DNA of 10,462 bases from Parastagonospora avenae f. sp. tritici 18332-5 (GCA_022559985.1 JAFJTR010000228.1:1-10462); one strand, 5' to 3'. Shown: positions 1 through 8,273, counted from the first letter of the stretch. Program-made: numbers and translations. Notes: generated from the sequence alone by a model not told the origin.

Positions 1-138
1 GGAGGCGATCACCTTGCCAAGAAAGGCGCAGGGGCCCCCACCAGAACACGAATAAGACAGCCAGCAACTCCAGGAGAGGAGCGACCAAGACAATGCAACC
101 ATCAATTTGATCAACCTAATACATCGTTCTATCTGACA
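1..138 (+). repeat. 5' LTR of the copia element, partial
   Basis: This is the last 138 bp of the 5' LTR, colinear with 5072-5209 at 137 of 138 positions. It ends in CTGACA, giving the usual CA terminus. By comparison with the 3' copy, the first 31 bp, including the TG start, lie before the window. Confidence 0.95.
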
Positions 139-152
139 ATTAAGAGTCTCAC
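139..152 (+). promoter_or_regulatory. Primer-binding site, complementary to the 5' half of tRNA-Lys(CUU)
   Basis: The bases directly after the LTR, ATTAAGAGTCTCAC, are the reverse complement of GTGAGACTCTTAAT. That reads as the 5' strand of an anticodon stem, a CTCTTAA loop with anticodon CUU, and the first base of the 3' stem. It fits the anticodon arm of fungal tRNA-Lys(CUU) as I remember it. Pairing would place the primer 3' end at tRNA position 39, as for the half-tRNA-iMet primer of Drosophila copia. The position and the stem-loop logic are visible here; the tRNA match needs comparison with the host genome. Confidence 0.65.
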
Positions 153-498
153 TGCCTCTACGAAGCCATCAACCATGTCATTAAACCATAACTAACGAGA
201 TGCAACAGTCATTCTGTCGGACACAGGGAGCTGGATCCCATGGTACCGCCAACTTAAAATAAAATGCCAATCTTAAGGCATCTGGTCACTAGCAGACCCA
301 GAAGGAGTCTAACATCCTCTTATTAGACCGATCCTTCCGATACCCCCGGACATCTCCTAGTTTAAACCTGCAACGAGCGCGAACGACGCATCAACAGCAT
401 CATCGCATACCGTTCGGGCCGGTCGAGGTCACACTCGCGCGACAGCCCAAGACCCAATCGAAGTTCGGCAGTCTTCCTCGCATACCCCGACGATACTA
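153..498 (+). other. Leader between primer-binding site and gag
   Basis: This stretch of about 350 bases holds no recognised gene. The gag frame (frame 1) is open from 361, after a TAG at 358-360, but no ATG occurs in it before 499. The true start could therefore be upstream and mutated, or be the ATG at 499. Packaging signals probably lie here but none can be identified by eye. Confidence 0.5.
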
Positions 499-1326
499 AT
501 GCGACCATCGGACCTTTCCGAAAAGGGCCTAGAAGCATACAAAGAGGATCGCGAAGATTATAAGCTTCGCCTGGAATCATACAAGATACACGAGAGGGAC
601 TATTAGGAGGAGAGAAATAAGATCTCCAAGACAGTCGAACACATCCTCACAACGGTAACCCCGCACTTACAACTAAGCTGTTGCTTAGAAAACGGAACAT
701 TACGAGAATAGATAACCGCCCTCCAAGGTACTGTTGGAGTGGACGTGGACGAAGAACGAGCGCGAGTACGAGAAAGATACCACGCTGCACTCAAGCCAAT
801 GCGCACACCTGCAAACTGGGAAGCGTGGCTGAGCGAATACGATCAGGCTGCAACTCGAGCTGAGACCCTTAAGGTGGCCGAGGTTATGCAAACACAAGCC
901 GTGATAGACGATTTTCTGGGCTCAGTGTCAAAAGTGGCATCAACCTAGACTGCAGCATTCCATAGGCTAGGATACGACAAGAAAGCCATCAACAGGAAAA
1001 GGATGATGAAACTCTTCCGCGATCATATGAGCCTCCACAATCCATCAAGAGGAAAGCTGAAAAGTGCATTCTCGGTAGTAGAAGCTTCATACGCGGCGGG
1101 CGGTGAATCCGACTCGGCCACACAGAGGGACGCCTCTAGTGTTGAGATAAGAGCGCCATCCACAACCAACAACCAAGGCAGAGGAAACTCAAAGCCGACA
1201 AATAAGCGGAAGAACAGGCAATCCACGGGAAGGGGTACAGCGTCAGCTGGGGGCATATGTCCTGCTTGTGAACAGCTGCACAACATAGCTAACTGCTATT
1301 ATGTGAATGGCCAACAACCGGAATAG
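499..1326 (+). pseudogene. Gag (capsid/nucleocapsid) portion of the polyprotein
   Basis: The N-terminal part is hydrophilic and rich in Glu, Lys and Arg, as expected of a copia capsid. It ends in a basic, Ser/Thr/Asn-rich stretch and a zinc knuckle at 1258-1296, reading C-x2-C-x3-H-x4-C (CPACEQLHNIANC), which binds element RNA in this family. The x3 spacing between the second Cys and the His is one residue shorter than the classical CCHC. Stops at 604, 709, 946 and 1324 break it. Confidence 0.8.
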
Positions 1327-1545
1327 TTCAAACTAAACTGGGGCATCACAAAACTAGTACAGTATAAACTTGAATATGACCTAAGCTTACAGAAGCTAGT
1401 AGAAGAGAACATACAGGAATCCAAGCGACTGCGCCTTACCACGATGGCCTCCCGATCAATCACTCCTCAAATCAAGACATCACATACACCAGAATCATCC
1501 GGGTGACTAGATAGACGCGAGATCTCGAGACTGGATAAGAGCATA

Positions 1546-1791
1546 ATGAATGCGGCTTTCGCTGCAAGCAATCAAGGATATCCATTAAAGGATGCATTCA
1601 TCCTAGACTCTGGCTCAACGACGCACATCTGCAATAATCTTTCCCGACTTGAAGACGTACGCGATCCTGGAATAGGAGACTATATCTGGGCCGGAAACTC
1701 AACAATTTGGATACAAGGATATGGAGCTGTTAGAGTGATGGCGGAGGGATCTCAGGGCAAACAAATCATGCGTCTTGAAAACGTTGCATAG
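1546..1791 (+). pseudogene. Aspartic protease portion of the polyprotein
   Basis: The motif FILDSGSTTHIC places the active-site Asp-Ser-Gly at 1606-1614, matching the D-S/T-G motif of copia proteases, which cut the polyprotein. The segment lies between stops at 1504 and 1789 in the common frame. The C-terminal protease part continues past the stop at 1789. Confidence 0.85.
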
Positions 1792-1974
1792 TGCCTAGAT
1801 TTCCTCTGCAACCTCGTCTCTTTTCGGCTACTCTGACGACAAGGTATATGGTGGGACAACTGAGAGGATCCAACAAGCCTGCGACGAAGAGATGGCTCAA
1901 TCATAGCCATCCTATCGGAACGCTATGGGCAATGGATCATCGAACAACCTGCCACACCACCGTCAGCCTTCTAT

Positions 1975-2790
1975 GTGCGTATGAATCGAGCCAAACGATC
2001 ACCACAAAGGGCTACTGCCATCCTATGGCATAAACGACTAGGGCATCCCGGTCCATCCGCTATTGAGCACCTCGTTCAGCAATCTAAGGGGGTGAGGATC
2101 AAAGGAATTACCACCGTGGAATGCGACGCCTGCGGCAAATCGAAATCGAAACGCTAAATACGCAGGACTCCAAGGACAAACGATGAAGGACCTGGTGAAA
2201 GAATTGCCATCGATTTCCATGAGTATGAGGAAGGCAGTTTCACCAAGGAGAAGAGCTAGATGCTGGTCACCTGCAGACGTACCCGATTTATATAGGACTT
2301 CTATTTCAAGGACAATAGACCAGCCTGCTCAATTATACGACTCCTAGGCCTTTTTGTCCAGTTTATGAAGAAACAATTCAACATCACAGTCAAAGTTATT
2401 AAGACAGACAACGAGATCGTCACCGTTAAACAAGAAGTTGAGAAATGGTGCACGTCCCTATCAATCAGACTCGAGCCCTCCGCTTCAGATACTCAAGCTT
2501 AGAACGGAGGAGCAGAGCGCTCAGGGGGTGTGATAAAAGAGAAGGCACGCGCAATTCGACTGGATGCAAATCTTCCATAGGAACTCTGGCCAGAGATCAC
2601 GAGGGCAGCGGTATACCTCTATAATCGAACGCCGAATTACCCAAACAATTAGAAGACACCATACGAAGTATTCTTTACACGCGCTGCTGCCATGAACGGC
2701 ATAGTTACCAGACCCCGAAAACCAAACCAATCTCATCTGAAAGCATATAGATGCAAAGCTTTTGCAATGACAGATGACACCCACCGAGGA
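1975..2790 (+). pseudogene. Integrase portion, HHCC zinc domain and DD35E core
   Basis: The pre-integrase zinc site has His at 2029 and 2044 (WHKRLGH) and Cys at 2122 and 2131 (CDAC). The catalytic core shows Asp at 2212 (IAIDF), Asp at 2407 (KTDNE) and Glu at 2515 (GGAER). The last two are separated by exactly 35 residues, the DD35E spacing of retroelement integrases. Stops at 2155, 2257, 2293, 2500, 2578 and 2650 fall inside. The stop at 2500 sits at the usually invariant Gln just before the NG-x-AER segment. All metal-binding residues survive. Confidence 0.9.
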
Positions 2791-3546
2791 AAGTCGAGAC
2801 TACAGAGGCTCGATCCCAAGGCCTGGATCGGTTACTTGGTAGGATATCAATCAACAAACATCTACCGCATATGGATCCCTTCCATGGCCAAGGTAATCAG
2901 CACTCGCGACGTAGTCTTTGACGAAGAAACAATTTTTAATAGCAAAACTAAGGACCTGATAGACAATCTTATGCATAGCACCCTTAAGGAGATTTCAGCC
3001 TAGGTAAGAACAATAGAACTTCCAGGGACTCAGAGCCAACAACTAGAAACCGAGACGTTCTATGAGGACGATACAACGCAGGAGGAGAGTCCGCGTTCTC
3101 GGAGAACCATATACCACCAAGGAAGGAAGGTCGTGGATGCATACCCAACACCACCGCCAACTCCTCCACCTGTGGCCTTGCTAGTTCAAGGAGAGGTGAT
3201 AAATAAGGACATTGCAAACATGTCCACCCAACTAACATCAATGACCTGTCTATAGGCCGCCGCATTTATGGCTGGCACTGAATCAGGACACATTAGCCAA
3301 CACGAAGGAAAGCTAATTAACAAGGCTCAGGTGAAGAGACTGCTCTCTAAAGGAATCAAGCCTCACCGCAATCAGCTACCGCCACTCCCATCTGCGCAGT
3401 CAAAGCTGGAGGATCATCCGTTGTACGAAATGTTCAAGGAAGCAGAAGAGACTTATCTCTAGAGCCATCAACAAATGAAGTCATGGACTGAAGTCTAAGC
3501 ATCGCCGATAAAACGAGCAGGGCATCAGATCCTAGACTGTATGTAG

Positions 3547-4440
3547 GTATACACCTACAAACTCAACAAACACCACCGCCTCAACAAATGCAAGGCAAGA
3601 CTAGTAGTAAGAGGAGACCAGCAAAGAAACGTCACCTCCCAAGACACATATGCAGCAACACTAGCTGGACGCTCATTCCGAATGCTCATGGCCATTGCCG
3701 CCAAGTTTGACCTCGAACTGAAGCAATACGACGTCACAAACGCCTTTGTACACGCTGCAATTGACCGAGAAATATACATGAGGATGCCAAGAGGGTATCA
3801 GAAACCCGGCACTCTACTAAAAGTGCAGAAGGCACTATATGGACTCCGGATTTCGCCGCTACTATGGCAGAAGGAGTTCACCGCAACTCTCACCTCTATA
3901 GGGTTCTAACAAATACCACAGGAACCATGCTGTATGATCAAAGACAGAGTGATCATCTTCTTCTATGTGGACGACATCATCATTGCGTACCACTCAAGGA
4001 AAGAATCAGAGGCCCTAAAGGCCATTAAACGGATCCAAGATAAATATCTCTGCACAGGAGGAGAGGACTTACAGTGGTTTCTTAGAGTAGAGGTCATGCG
4101 CAACCGCCAGCAGAAGACTATTCAGCTATCCCAAGCCGCCTACGTTGACAAAATCAGCCTACTCATCAACCACCAGAATATGAGACATGATACGCCAATG
4201 TCAGGCATTAAACTCCTACCACGAGATGGACTTGCAGCGCTAGCTGAAATCAACAAGTATCAGCGCAAGATTAGATCCCTGCTGTTTGCAGCAGTTACTA
4301 CAAGGCCAGACATCGCTTTTGCAACATCGCGCCTTGCTCAGTTCCTAGCTAATCCAAGCAACGAGCATCAAGAGGCAGCAGACCGGGTACTACTGTACCT
4401 AAAGAAATCATCAAACCTAGCTCTTGAGCTTGGAAAAGGT
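3547..4440 (+). pseudogene. Reverse transcriptase portion of the polyprotein
   Basis: The domain begins near a basic segment ending KARLVVRGDQQ. The first catalytic Asp is in QYDVTNAF (codon at 3730). The YVDD box is at 3964-3975 and supplies the other two Asp residues. The palm motif ALYGLRISPLLW lies between them. YVDD is the form usual in copia elements. One internal stop (3907) separates the fingers/palm half from the YVDD half. Confidence 0.92.
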
Positions 4441-4884
4441 GAAGGTTTTGAGGTCGCAAGTGATGCATCATTTGCAGACAATACTCTTGACCGAAAGAGC
4501 TCACAAGGCTACGCCATCAAACTATTCGGCGGTCTTGTGACCTGGAGAGCAAGCAAACAAGATACAGTTACTACTTCCACCACGGAAGCTGAACTACTAG
4601 CGCTATCTCAGGTGGCCAAGGAAGCTATCTTTACATCGCGATTGCTGAAGGAGCTTCAGATTAACCTCAGCGACCCGGCAATCACGATCAAGTGCGACAA
4701 CAAACAGACTATCCGACTGGTTACAGAGGACGTAGCCAAGCTTCAAACAAAACTTCGGCACGTTGACATACACCATCACTGGCTAAGACAAGAAGTCACC
4801 CGGAAGATGGTCAAGGTAGAGTATGTACCGTCTGACAACATGATAGCAGATAGATTCACCAAGGCTCTTCCAGCTAATAAATAG
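4441..4884 (+). pseudogene. RNase H portion of the polyprotein
   Basis: The copia-type RNase H shows Asp at 4462 (ASDASFAD), the segment RKSSQGY, Glu at 4585 and 4591 (TTEAELLAL) and Asp at 4696 (KCDNK). It ends with the typical copia tail ADRFTKALP. This domain degrades the RNA of the RNA-DNA hybrid. It has no internal stop before 4882 and looks almost undamaged. Confidence 0.92.
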
Positions 4885-5033
4885 GCTAACTTCCTTAATT
4901 AATTAGGACTTGTCGAGCAAACAAAAGCTCCCTTGAAGGAAGCTGGACTGGAGTCACTGCAAGAGCAACTGGAGGGCCTAATATTGTAGCCAATTAACCA
5001 GGATGCGCAGCTTGCAAGGAGGACTTCCAAGCT

Positions 5034-5040
5034 GAGGGGG
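5034..5040 (+). promoter_or_regulatory. Polypurine tract
   Basis: GAGGGGG lies directly before the TG of the 3' LTR, the position where plus-strand DNA synthesis is primed in LTR elements. Between the polyprotein end (4989) and this tract there are only 44 untranslated bases. Confidence 0.75.
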
Positions 5041-5209
5041 TGTGTCAAATAGCAGGTGTTAGAGCAATAGGGGAGGCGATCACCTTGCCAAGAAAGGCGC
5101 AGGGGCCCCCACCAGAACACGAATAAGACAGCCAGCAACTCCAGGAGAGGAGCGACCAAGACAATGCAACCATCAATTTGATCAACCTAATACATCGTTC
5201 CATCTGACA
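5041..5209 (+). repeat. 3' LTR of the copia element, 169 bp
   Basis: The repeat starts TGTGTC directly after the purine tract and ends CTGACA, giving TG...CA ends. The last 138 bp match the window start. At 169 bp it is short, as in many fungal copia elements. I see no clear TATA motif in it. Confidence 0.93.
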
Positions 5210-5317
5210 TATGCACAGACTTATATATCCTAAGCGAACCAATTAAAGCTGAAAGAATTGGAGGCAGGGCTAGGTACATTTAGCCATGTATCTCTAGATA
5301 AAGTCCCCACCGATCAC
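5210..5317. other. Spacer between copia element and solo LTR, nothing recognised
   Basis: AT-rich sequence with no ORF or repeat that I can identify. It is presumably the original intergenic DNA downstream of the ATPase gene. Confidence 0.5.
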
Positions 5318-5463
5318 TGTAAGCCCAAGGTACCTTGTATGGTCACGTGGACTATCCACTAGCCAATCAGCCCACCACTCAATGTATATAAGCCTTCATC
5401 ACAGATGCCTCGGTCATCAGAACACTACACACATCAATACAACTACTACCCCAACTGCTTACA
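5318..5463 (+). mobile_element. Solo LTR, 146 bp, with 5-bp target duplication ATCAC
   Basis: The block begins TGTAAGC and ends GCTTACA, a perfect 7-bp terminal inverted repeat with TG...CA ends. It is flanked by identical pentamers, ATCAC at 5313-5317 and ATCAC at 5464-5468, as left by an integrase. No coding sequence lies between the ends, so this is a single LTR left after recombination between two. It differs in sequence from the 169-bp copia LTR. It holds CACGTG (5344-5349), CCAAT (5363-5367) and TATATAAG (5385-5392) followed by a pyrimidine- and CA-rich leader, so the orientation is +. It ends 28 bp from the stop codon of the - strand ATPase gene. Confidence 0.88.
5344..5392 (+). promoter_or_regulatory. 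LTR promoter motifs: CACGTG, CCAAT, TATATAAG
   Basis: The three motifs are spaced as in an RNA polymerase II promoter, with CCAAT about 20 bp upstream of the TATA motif. They belong to the solo LTR and point into the ATPase gene on its antisense strand. Activity is inferred, not shown. Confidence 0.55.
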
Positions 5464-5491
5464 ATCACCAGTTGGCCGAACCTTTCCATCA

Positions 5492-8273
5492 CTAAAGCAT
5501 GGTTCCAGCTTGTCTATCCATCCATGTCTTCATCTGGCCCGCAAGGTCCTTTTTGAATTCTTCAACGTAGCGAACGACGTGCAAAATGTGCTCGAGCTTC
5601 ATATAACGAGCTCGCTGACCAACAGCAAAGCCCATAGCACATGCCACAACGTTACGAATCTGCCTACCGTCGAATCCTTTCAGGTGCAGGTCTTCTTCAC
5701 CAAACTTCTTAATGTTATCGTAGTCGCTCGATTCTACAACCCCCTTTTCGTGGAACTGGTCTATAAATCCCATGAATATCTTGAACGTCTGGTCCTCGTC
5801 CAGCTTCTCGTATTTCAGCGCAATATGCACTCTGGACTGCACAGCGACGTCGAATTGAGCGATTTGGTTGGTTGTGAGAAACATGATGCCGCGGTAATAC
5901 TCAAGGACTTTCAAGAACACTACACCGTCTATCAGCAAGTGCTTTGCTATGACGTACGAAAACGAGGCCAATGCCATACCAGATACAAGGGCACTCCCTT
6001 CAGCTGAAGGCTTTGTGCCTTGGCTCCTGCTTTGAAGGAAGACATCTGCCTCGTCGCTAATGCAGGTCAGTCGCTACTGTAATCACGTCATCACGCGTAG
6101 ATAGGATGTTAACACTCACATCAGCAGGATAGCCTTCCATGTCGCAGCTAGTTCGAATATGTTCGCCAATTTGGCCTCGACCACCCGAGCTTTGGTGCCG
6201 ACGTCTGCAACACTAATGGGCAAGAGTGGTTTCCGCGCGGCACGGGCAACCATTTGAGCTATCTTCTCAGCTTCACCGTTAAGTCGACTTAGGAGTGGCG
6301 CGAGGCTTACCCGTGGACGTCTTCCCAACACCAGGTGCTCCATACAGCAGAAATACCAATCCTTTACCCTTATCCGCAACGAGGTCTTGGAGCTCCCCTT
6401 TTCCTGTTCCATGACTTGTGACAAGCGACAATAAAAGCTCCTTCTTCTTTTTTCCTTTGTCTTTGCCCGGGCCGGAAAGATGCAATCGTTCGAGGATTTG
6501 ATTGGCATCTTCCTTTTTGATCTCTCCCAGGTTTTCGACGGCAAATTGCGCCCAGTGCTTGTCTTTGAGGACGTACCCTAAAACGCGAGGTGGAAAGAGC
6601 ATCAGCTGGAAATCCTCCCAATCCTGGCTCTTCTGGAGTGGCCGGTCGTAATCTCTCTTGAAAAGCTGTTTTTGTGCCTCGTTGTCTGTGCACTCGGTGC
6701 ATAAGCATTCAGAAATATCATCCGATACCGTGTGGTCGCCAATGTGGGCAACATCTAGACCATAGCGGAGGTATGACCCGAAGTCAACCATCACATCGCT
6801 TTCACTAAGTGTCATGCGAGTTTGAGAATTTCGCGTTGGAATATAGGGGTCGCCACTAAGGTATCTCCGGAGGCTTTCTTCGTTGTCACTCTAAAATGTG
6901 ATGTTAGGCATGTCATCGAAACACTTTCAGAAAATGCCGAGCTTACATCGTCGCTATCAGCAATTTGGATGCTGCGGAAGCCTTGCTGGTCGAATATTGC
7001 CTCCCCGCTGTATTCGTGCAATCGATGATCCTGATCAGCTATGCAGTACTGCAGGAACTTCTTCCCACGCTCCAAGAGCCTTGCCTTGATCTGTCTCCGC
7101 TTATCGGGGTCGACCATGCTTAGCGGGTAAAATGGGAGAGCCGTAATAGGTTTTGGGCCGTCGAATTGATCGATACGTAGTACCACACACTGTCGCGTGA
7201 ATGCTTGACCTGTAAAATCGTATGTCCAGCACTTTAGTCTCCAGTATAATTTCTTTCCAGCCCGTCTAGTTACCTCCGGTTCTTGCGGCCATGGAAACAT
7301 GTTATCCTCGACTATAAGGATCTGGTCCTGCTTCAAGAAGATATTGCTGTAAATGACGGTTCCAGGGGGGAAAACAGTCCACAGCGCGTCGAATGTAATG
7401 CTTTTCTGCTTGATGAGGTCGTCGCGGGCTTTCATATATGAGTCAAGCTTCGTGTCGCCAGAACCAACCTTAATCTTGTGCAAGAGCTCTCGTAGGTCTG
7501 ATCTCACTTGCTTATCCTTCTCGCCCAGTGGTTCTTTTTCAGATTCCTCTTGCAACAGATCCCAGTTCAACAGGAAAGGCTCATACGGAGAGTGGATTTC
7601 CATCTGCTCCCCAATAAAGTAGTGACCCGGATAGTGCGCCAAAACCTTCTTCAGCAGCTGGCGGAGGTCTGGATCTAGCACCTCGATTGTCCCGTGCGGG
7701 TACCTTTCCTCAGTCTTCTTGCGCAGGACGGCAGCGTATCCATTTTGAGGCTCGTCACGATTGATAAGCTTACCATTCTCGTCATGTTCGACAAGCTCAC
7801 CATTCTCGTCCCGCTTTACCGTGATGACACGTATCCTGGCGTCTGCGAAAGGTACCTTCTTCGCTTCTCCTAGTGTGTCGCCCTTGTTTGCAGTATCAGT
7901 CGACTCTGCTGGCTATTGCACCTCGTCAGCTTCTCGGTGAGCTGGCAGTTGGTTAAAAGCTTACCTTTACGCCTTCTGCCTCCCTCGGAGAACCAAGCTC
8001 ACACGTGACAGACTTCTCTTTGAGGTTAATGACCTTGCTCTCCAATTCTGCAAACCTCTTCTCTAGCTGGGCTAATTTGTCCTCTACTGGCACCTGCCAC
8101 TGGTCTATCAGCGCGACATTACTAATAAGAGTTGTTCCGCTCAAGTGTGGCGAAATCCAAATGCAACATACGGTGTTGTCTGCCTTCTTCGTGCCATCGT
8201 TTTTTCTGTCACCATCGATCTTTTTCTCGCTCTCGGCCTTCTTCTCCCCATCTACTTTCTTTTCGTTTATCAT
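5492..8273 (-). CDS. Fungal AAA+ ATPase with DUF7025-type region, seven exons, about 810 aa
   Basis: Predicted exons, in transcript order: 8273-8172, 8093-7965, 7912-6947, 6890-6311, 6270-6120, 6056-5980, 5919-5492 (2,433 nt). All junctions are GT-AG and keep frame. The start is the first ATG in the frame, with A at -3. Visible parts: a Lys-rich N-terminus (1-34); a short coiled coil with hydrophobic spacing at L44, F48, L51, V55 and L58; a DUF7025-like region (about 155-400, e.g. WTVFPPGTVIY and HEYSGEAIFD); a Cys cluster C461/C463/C466; the AAA+ domain with Walker A GAPGVGKT (583-590), Walker B ILLIDEA (640-646), sensor 1 TTN (684-686) and a possible arginine finger R698; then a lid-like C-terminus with GRQIRN. 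Homologues are common and often multicopy in filamentous fungi; their substrates are largely unknown. ATP-driven remodelling is the family expectation. All catalytic motifs are intact, so it looks functional. Confidence 0.9.
5920..5979 (-). other. Predicted 60-nt intron without stop codon in AAA+ domain
   Basis: The donor is GTATGG, with a GCTGATAG-like branch site and acceptor GTGTAG. The intron is in frame and has no stop, so it is hidden in an open frame. Splicing joins SALVS to VFLKVLEYY, restoring the continuous segment that family members have between Walker B and sensor 1. Retention would insert 20 residues (GMALASF onward) into the ATPase core. Confidence 0.8.
6271..6310 (-). other. 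Predicted 40-nt intron just after Walker A
   Basis: The donor GTAAGC and acceptor GAAG in phase 1 join GVGKTST to AEKIAQ, the expected helix after the P-loop. A CTTAAC sequence serves as a possible branch site. Forty bases is near the lower limit for fungal introns. Reading through gives a stop soon after the P-loop. Confidence 0.75.
7761..7806 (-). repeat. Short in-frame tandem duplication within the ATPase gene
   Basis: Two adjacent 24-nt units encode DENGELVE and DENGKLIN near residues 112-127. The 18-nt cores on the + strand differ at one base. It adds an acidic/Asn segment between the N-terminal coiled coil and the DUF7025-like region. Confidence 0.6.
8094..8171 (-). other. Predicted 78-nt intron without stop codon in ATPase exon region 1
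   Basis: The donor is GTATGT and the acceptor is GGCAG. The length is a multiple of three and the reading frame is open through it, so a simple translation would include 26 extra residues. Those residues (VCCIWISPH onward) are hydrophobic and Cys/Trp-rich, unlike the Lys-rich stretch before and the coiled coil after. Removing them joins the two smoothly. If the intron is retained, the protein would be about 836 residues. Confidence 0.65.

Larger units (their letters stand above)
499..4989 (+). pseudogene. copia gag-pol polyprotein, broken by 22 point stops
   Basis: One frame runs from the first ATG (499) to a TAG at 4987-4989, about 1,496 codons, the usual size for a single-frame fungal copia polyprotein. 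It encodes capsid, protease, integrase, reverse transcriptase and RNase H in that order. In-frame stops begin at 604, 709, 946, 1324, 1504, 1789, 1834, 1861, 2155, 2257, 2293, 2500, 2578, 2650, 3001, 3253, 3460, 3496, 3544, 3907, 4882 and 4900. Fifteen are TAG, four TAA and three TGA. Most sit where family motifs expect Gln, Trp or Arg, so single C-to-T changes on one strand or the other explain them. No indel disturbs the frame. Codons 3910-4881 contain no stop. The catalytic residues visible in each enzyme domain are still present, so damage is mostly nonsense. Confidence 0.93.
1..5209 (+). mobile_element. Ty1/copia LTR retrotransposon, 5' end cut by window, coding-dead
   Basis: The element has a truncated 5' LTR, a primer-binding site, one gag-pol reading frame, a purine tract and a complete 3' LTR. 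The order protease, integrase, reverse transcriptase, RNase H defines Ty1/copia (Pseudoviridae) rather than Ty3/gypsy, where integrase comes last. Bases 1-138 match 5072-5209 without gaps, with one difference (T at 130, C at 5201, a CA-to-TA change). The coding frame has 22 in-frame stops but no frameshift, so it makes no full polyprotein. The 5' flank lies outside the window, so the target duplication cannot be checked; the first five bases after the 3' LTR are 5210-5214. Confidence 0.95.

Noticed and set aside
241..250. TGGTACCGCC, one base from the yeast Ty1 primer-binding site
   Set aside because: It lies 103 bp after the LTR end, whereas the site should be next to the LTR. The half-tRNA match at 139 fits the required position.
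2521..2784. 87-residue open frame on the - strand within the integrase region
   Set aside because: It is antisense to the integrase frame and Cys/Trp-rich in the way shadow frames often are.
604..4902. TAG reassigned as a sense codon in the copia frame
   Set aside because: TAG falls at positions where both Gln and Trp are expected, TAA and TGA also occur in frame, and the neighbouring ATPase gene uses no internal TAG. Mutation explains all of it.
5405..6007. 200-residue open frame on the + strand
   Set aside because: It is antisense to the last exons of the ATPase gene, whose - strand frame carries recognisable AAA+ motifs. It also starts inside the solo LTR and has no known domain.
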